From Roseiflexaceae bacterium (GTDB lineage: Bacteria > Chloroflexota > Chloroflexia > Chloroflexales > Roseiflexaceae), in contig JACMIM010000549.1 in the NCBI GenBank assembly GCA_014381165.1, forward strand, positions 1 through 13,215: a stretch of DNA of 13,215 nucleotides. The letters run 5' to 3'. The translations under genes were made by a program, and so were the position numbers. The notes under the pieces were generated by a model that was not told the DNA's origin, did no database searches, and was given only the letters and a program-made list of their open reading frames with translations. The first letter of the stretch is position 1; every line of letters starts with the position of its first letter. Of the stretch, positions 13,113 through 13,215 are shown one piece after another.

Positions 13113-13215
13113 GGGTTGGGTGCTGGGGACTAGGGGCTGGGGTGCCGCAACTAATATGTAATTGTGTTCAAACCCCAGCCCCAAAACCCAAACCCCAAAA
13201 CACAAACAAACAGGA
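13105..13215. repeat. GGGGCTA-type heptamer array with C-rich opposite arm (runs to window end)
   Basis: The left arm has six G-rich 7-bp units from 13105 (GGGGCTA, GGGGTTG, GGTGCTG, GGGACTA, GGGGCTG, GGGTGCC). After an AT-rich loop (about 13147-13170), C-rich heptamers follow (CCCCAGC, CCCAAAA, CCCAAAC, CCCAAAA, CACAAAC). The arms are complementary in character. The unit is the same type as the element inside the first ABC gene, and four G-runs close together again give G-quadruplex potential. The dehydrogenase stop codon is part of the first unit. Confidence 0.85.

Overview
The window looks like chromosome from a high-GC bacterium, most likely a filamentous member of the Chloroflexota (Chloroflexus/Roseiflexus/Herpetosiphon/Kouleothrix type). 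I infer this from gene content, a high-GC codon style, and many short G-rich or TGACAAG-type 7- and 8-bp tandem arrays between genes. It is inference from style, not a database match.

Layout. (1) 1-99 is the C-terminal end of an unidentified gene, followed by a 200-bp spacer with hairpins and degenerate 10-bp repeats. (2) 301-4043 (+) encodes two ABC exporter half-transporters whose motifs are complementary in the way expected of an asymmetric heterodimer. The first carries an in-frame, G-rich heptamer hairpin element inside its nucleotide-binding domain. (3) 4128-6767 (-) is a tight four-gene operon, read from right to left: small lipoprotein, Cys-rich lipoprotein, four-helix membrane protein, large lipoprotein. 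(4) 6768-7049 is a divergent control region with a CRP-like box, TGTCA-type inverted repeats and a dispersed repeat. (5) 7050-9979 (+) holds a NarL-type histidine kinase, its LuxR-type response regulator and a double-GNAT acetyltransferase. (6) 10065-11051 (+) is an aminoglycoside-phosphotransferase-fold kinase, separated by a 96-bp palindromic element from a convergent beta-carbonic anhydrase (11214-11711, -). (7) 11748-12215 is a gene-poor spacer with the carbonic anhydrase promoter, GC-rich hairpins and an octamer array. (8) 12216-13112 (+) is a 3-hydroxyisobutyrate dehydrogenase-family oxidoreductase ending in another heptamer array.

How the genes may work together: the ABC pair probably forms one exporter. 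The kinase/regulator pair lies back to back with the lipoprotein operon and shares its control region, so regulation of that envelope operon by the two-component system is a reasonable hypothesis. The remaining enzymes are ordinary single genes with no clear pathway link.

The most unusual aspect is the repeats. At least four arrays of 7- or 8-bp units sit at gene edges, three of them with complementary second arms. Two supply the stop codon of the preceding gene, and a further one lies in frame inside a conserved ATPase domain, where it encodes a 7-residue peptide repeat. No CRISPR array, transposase, tRNA or rRNA was seen.
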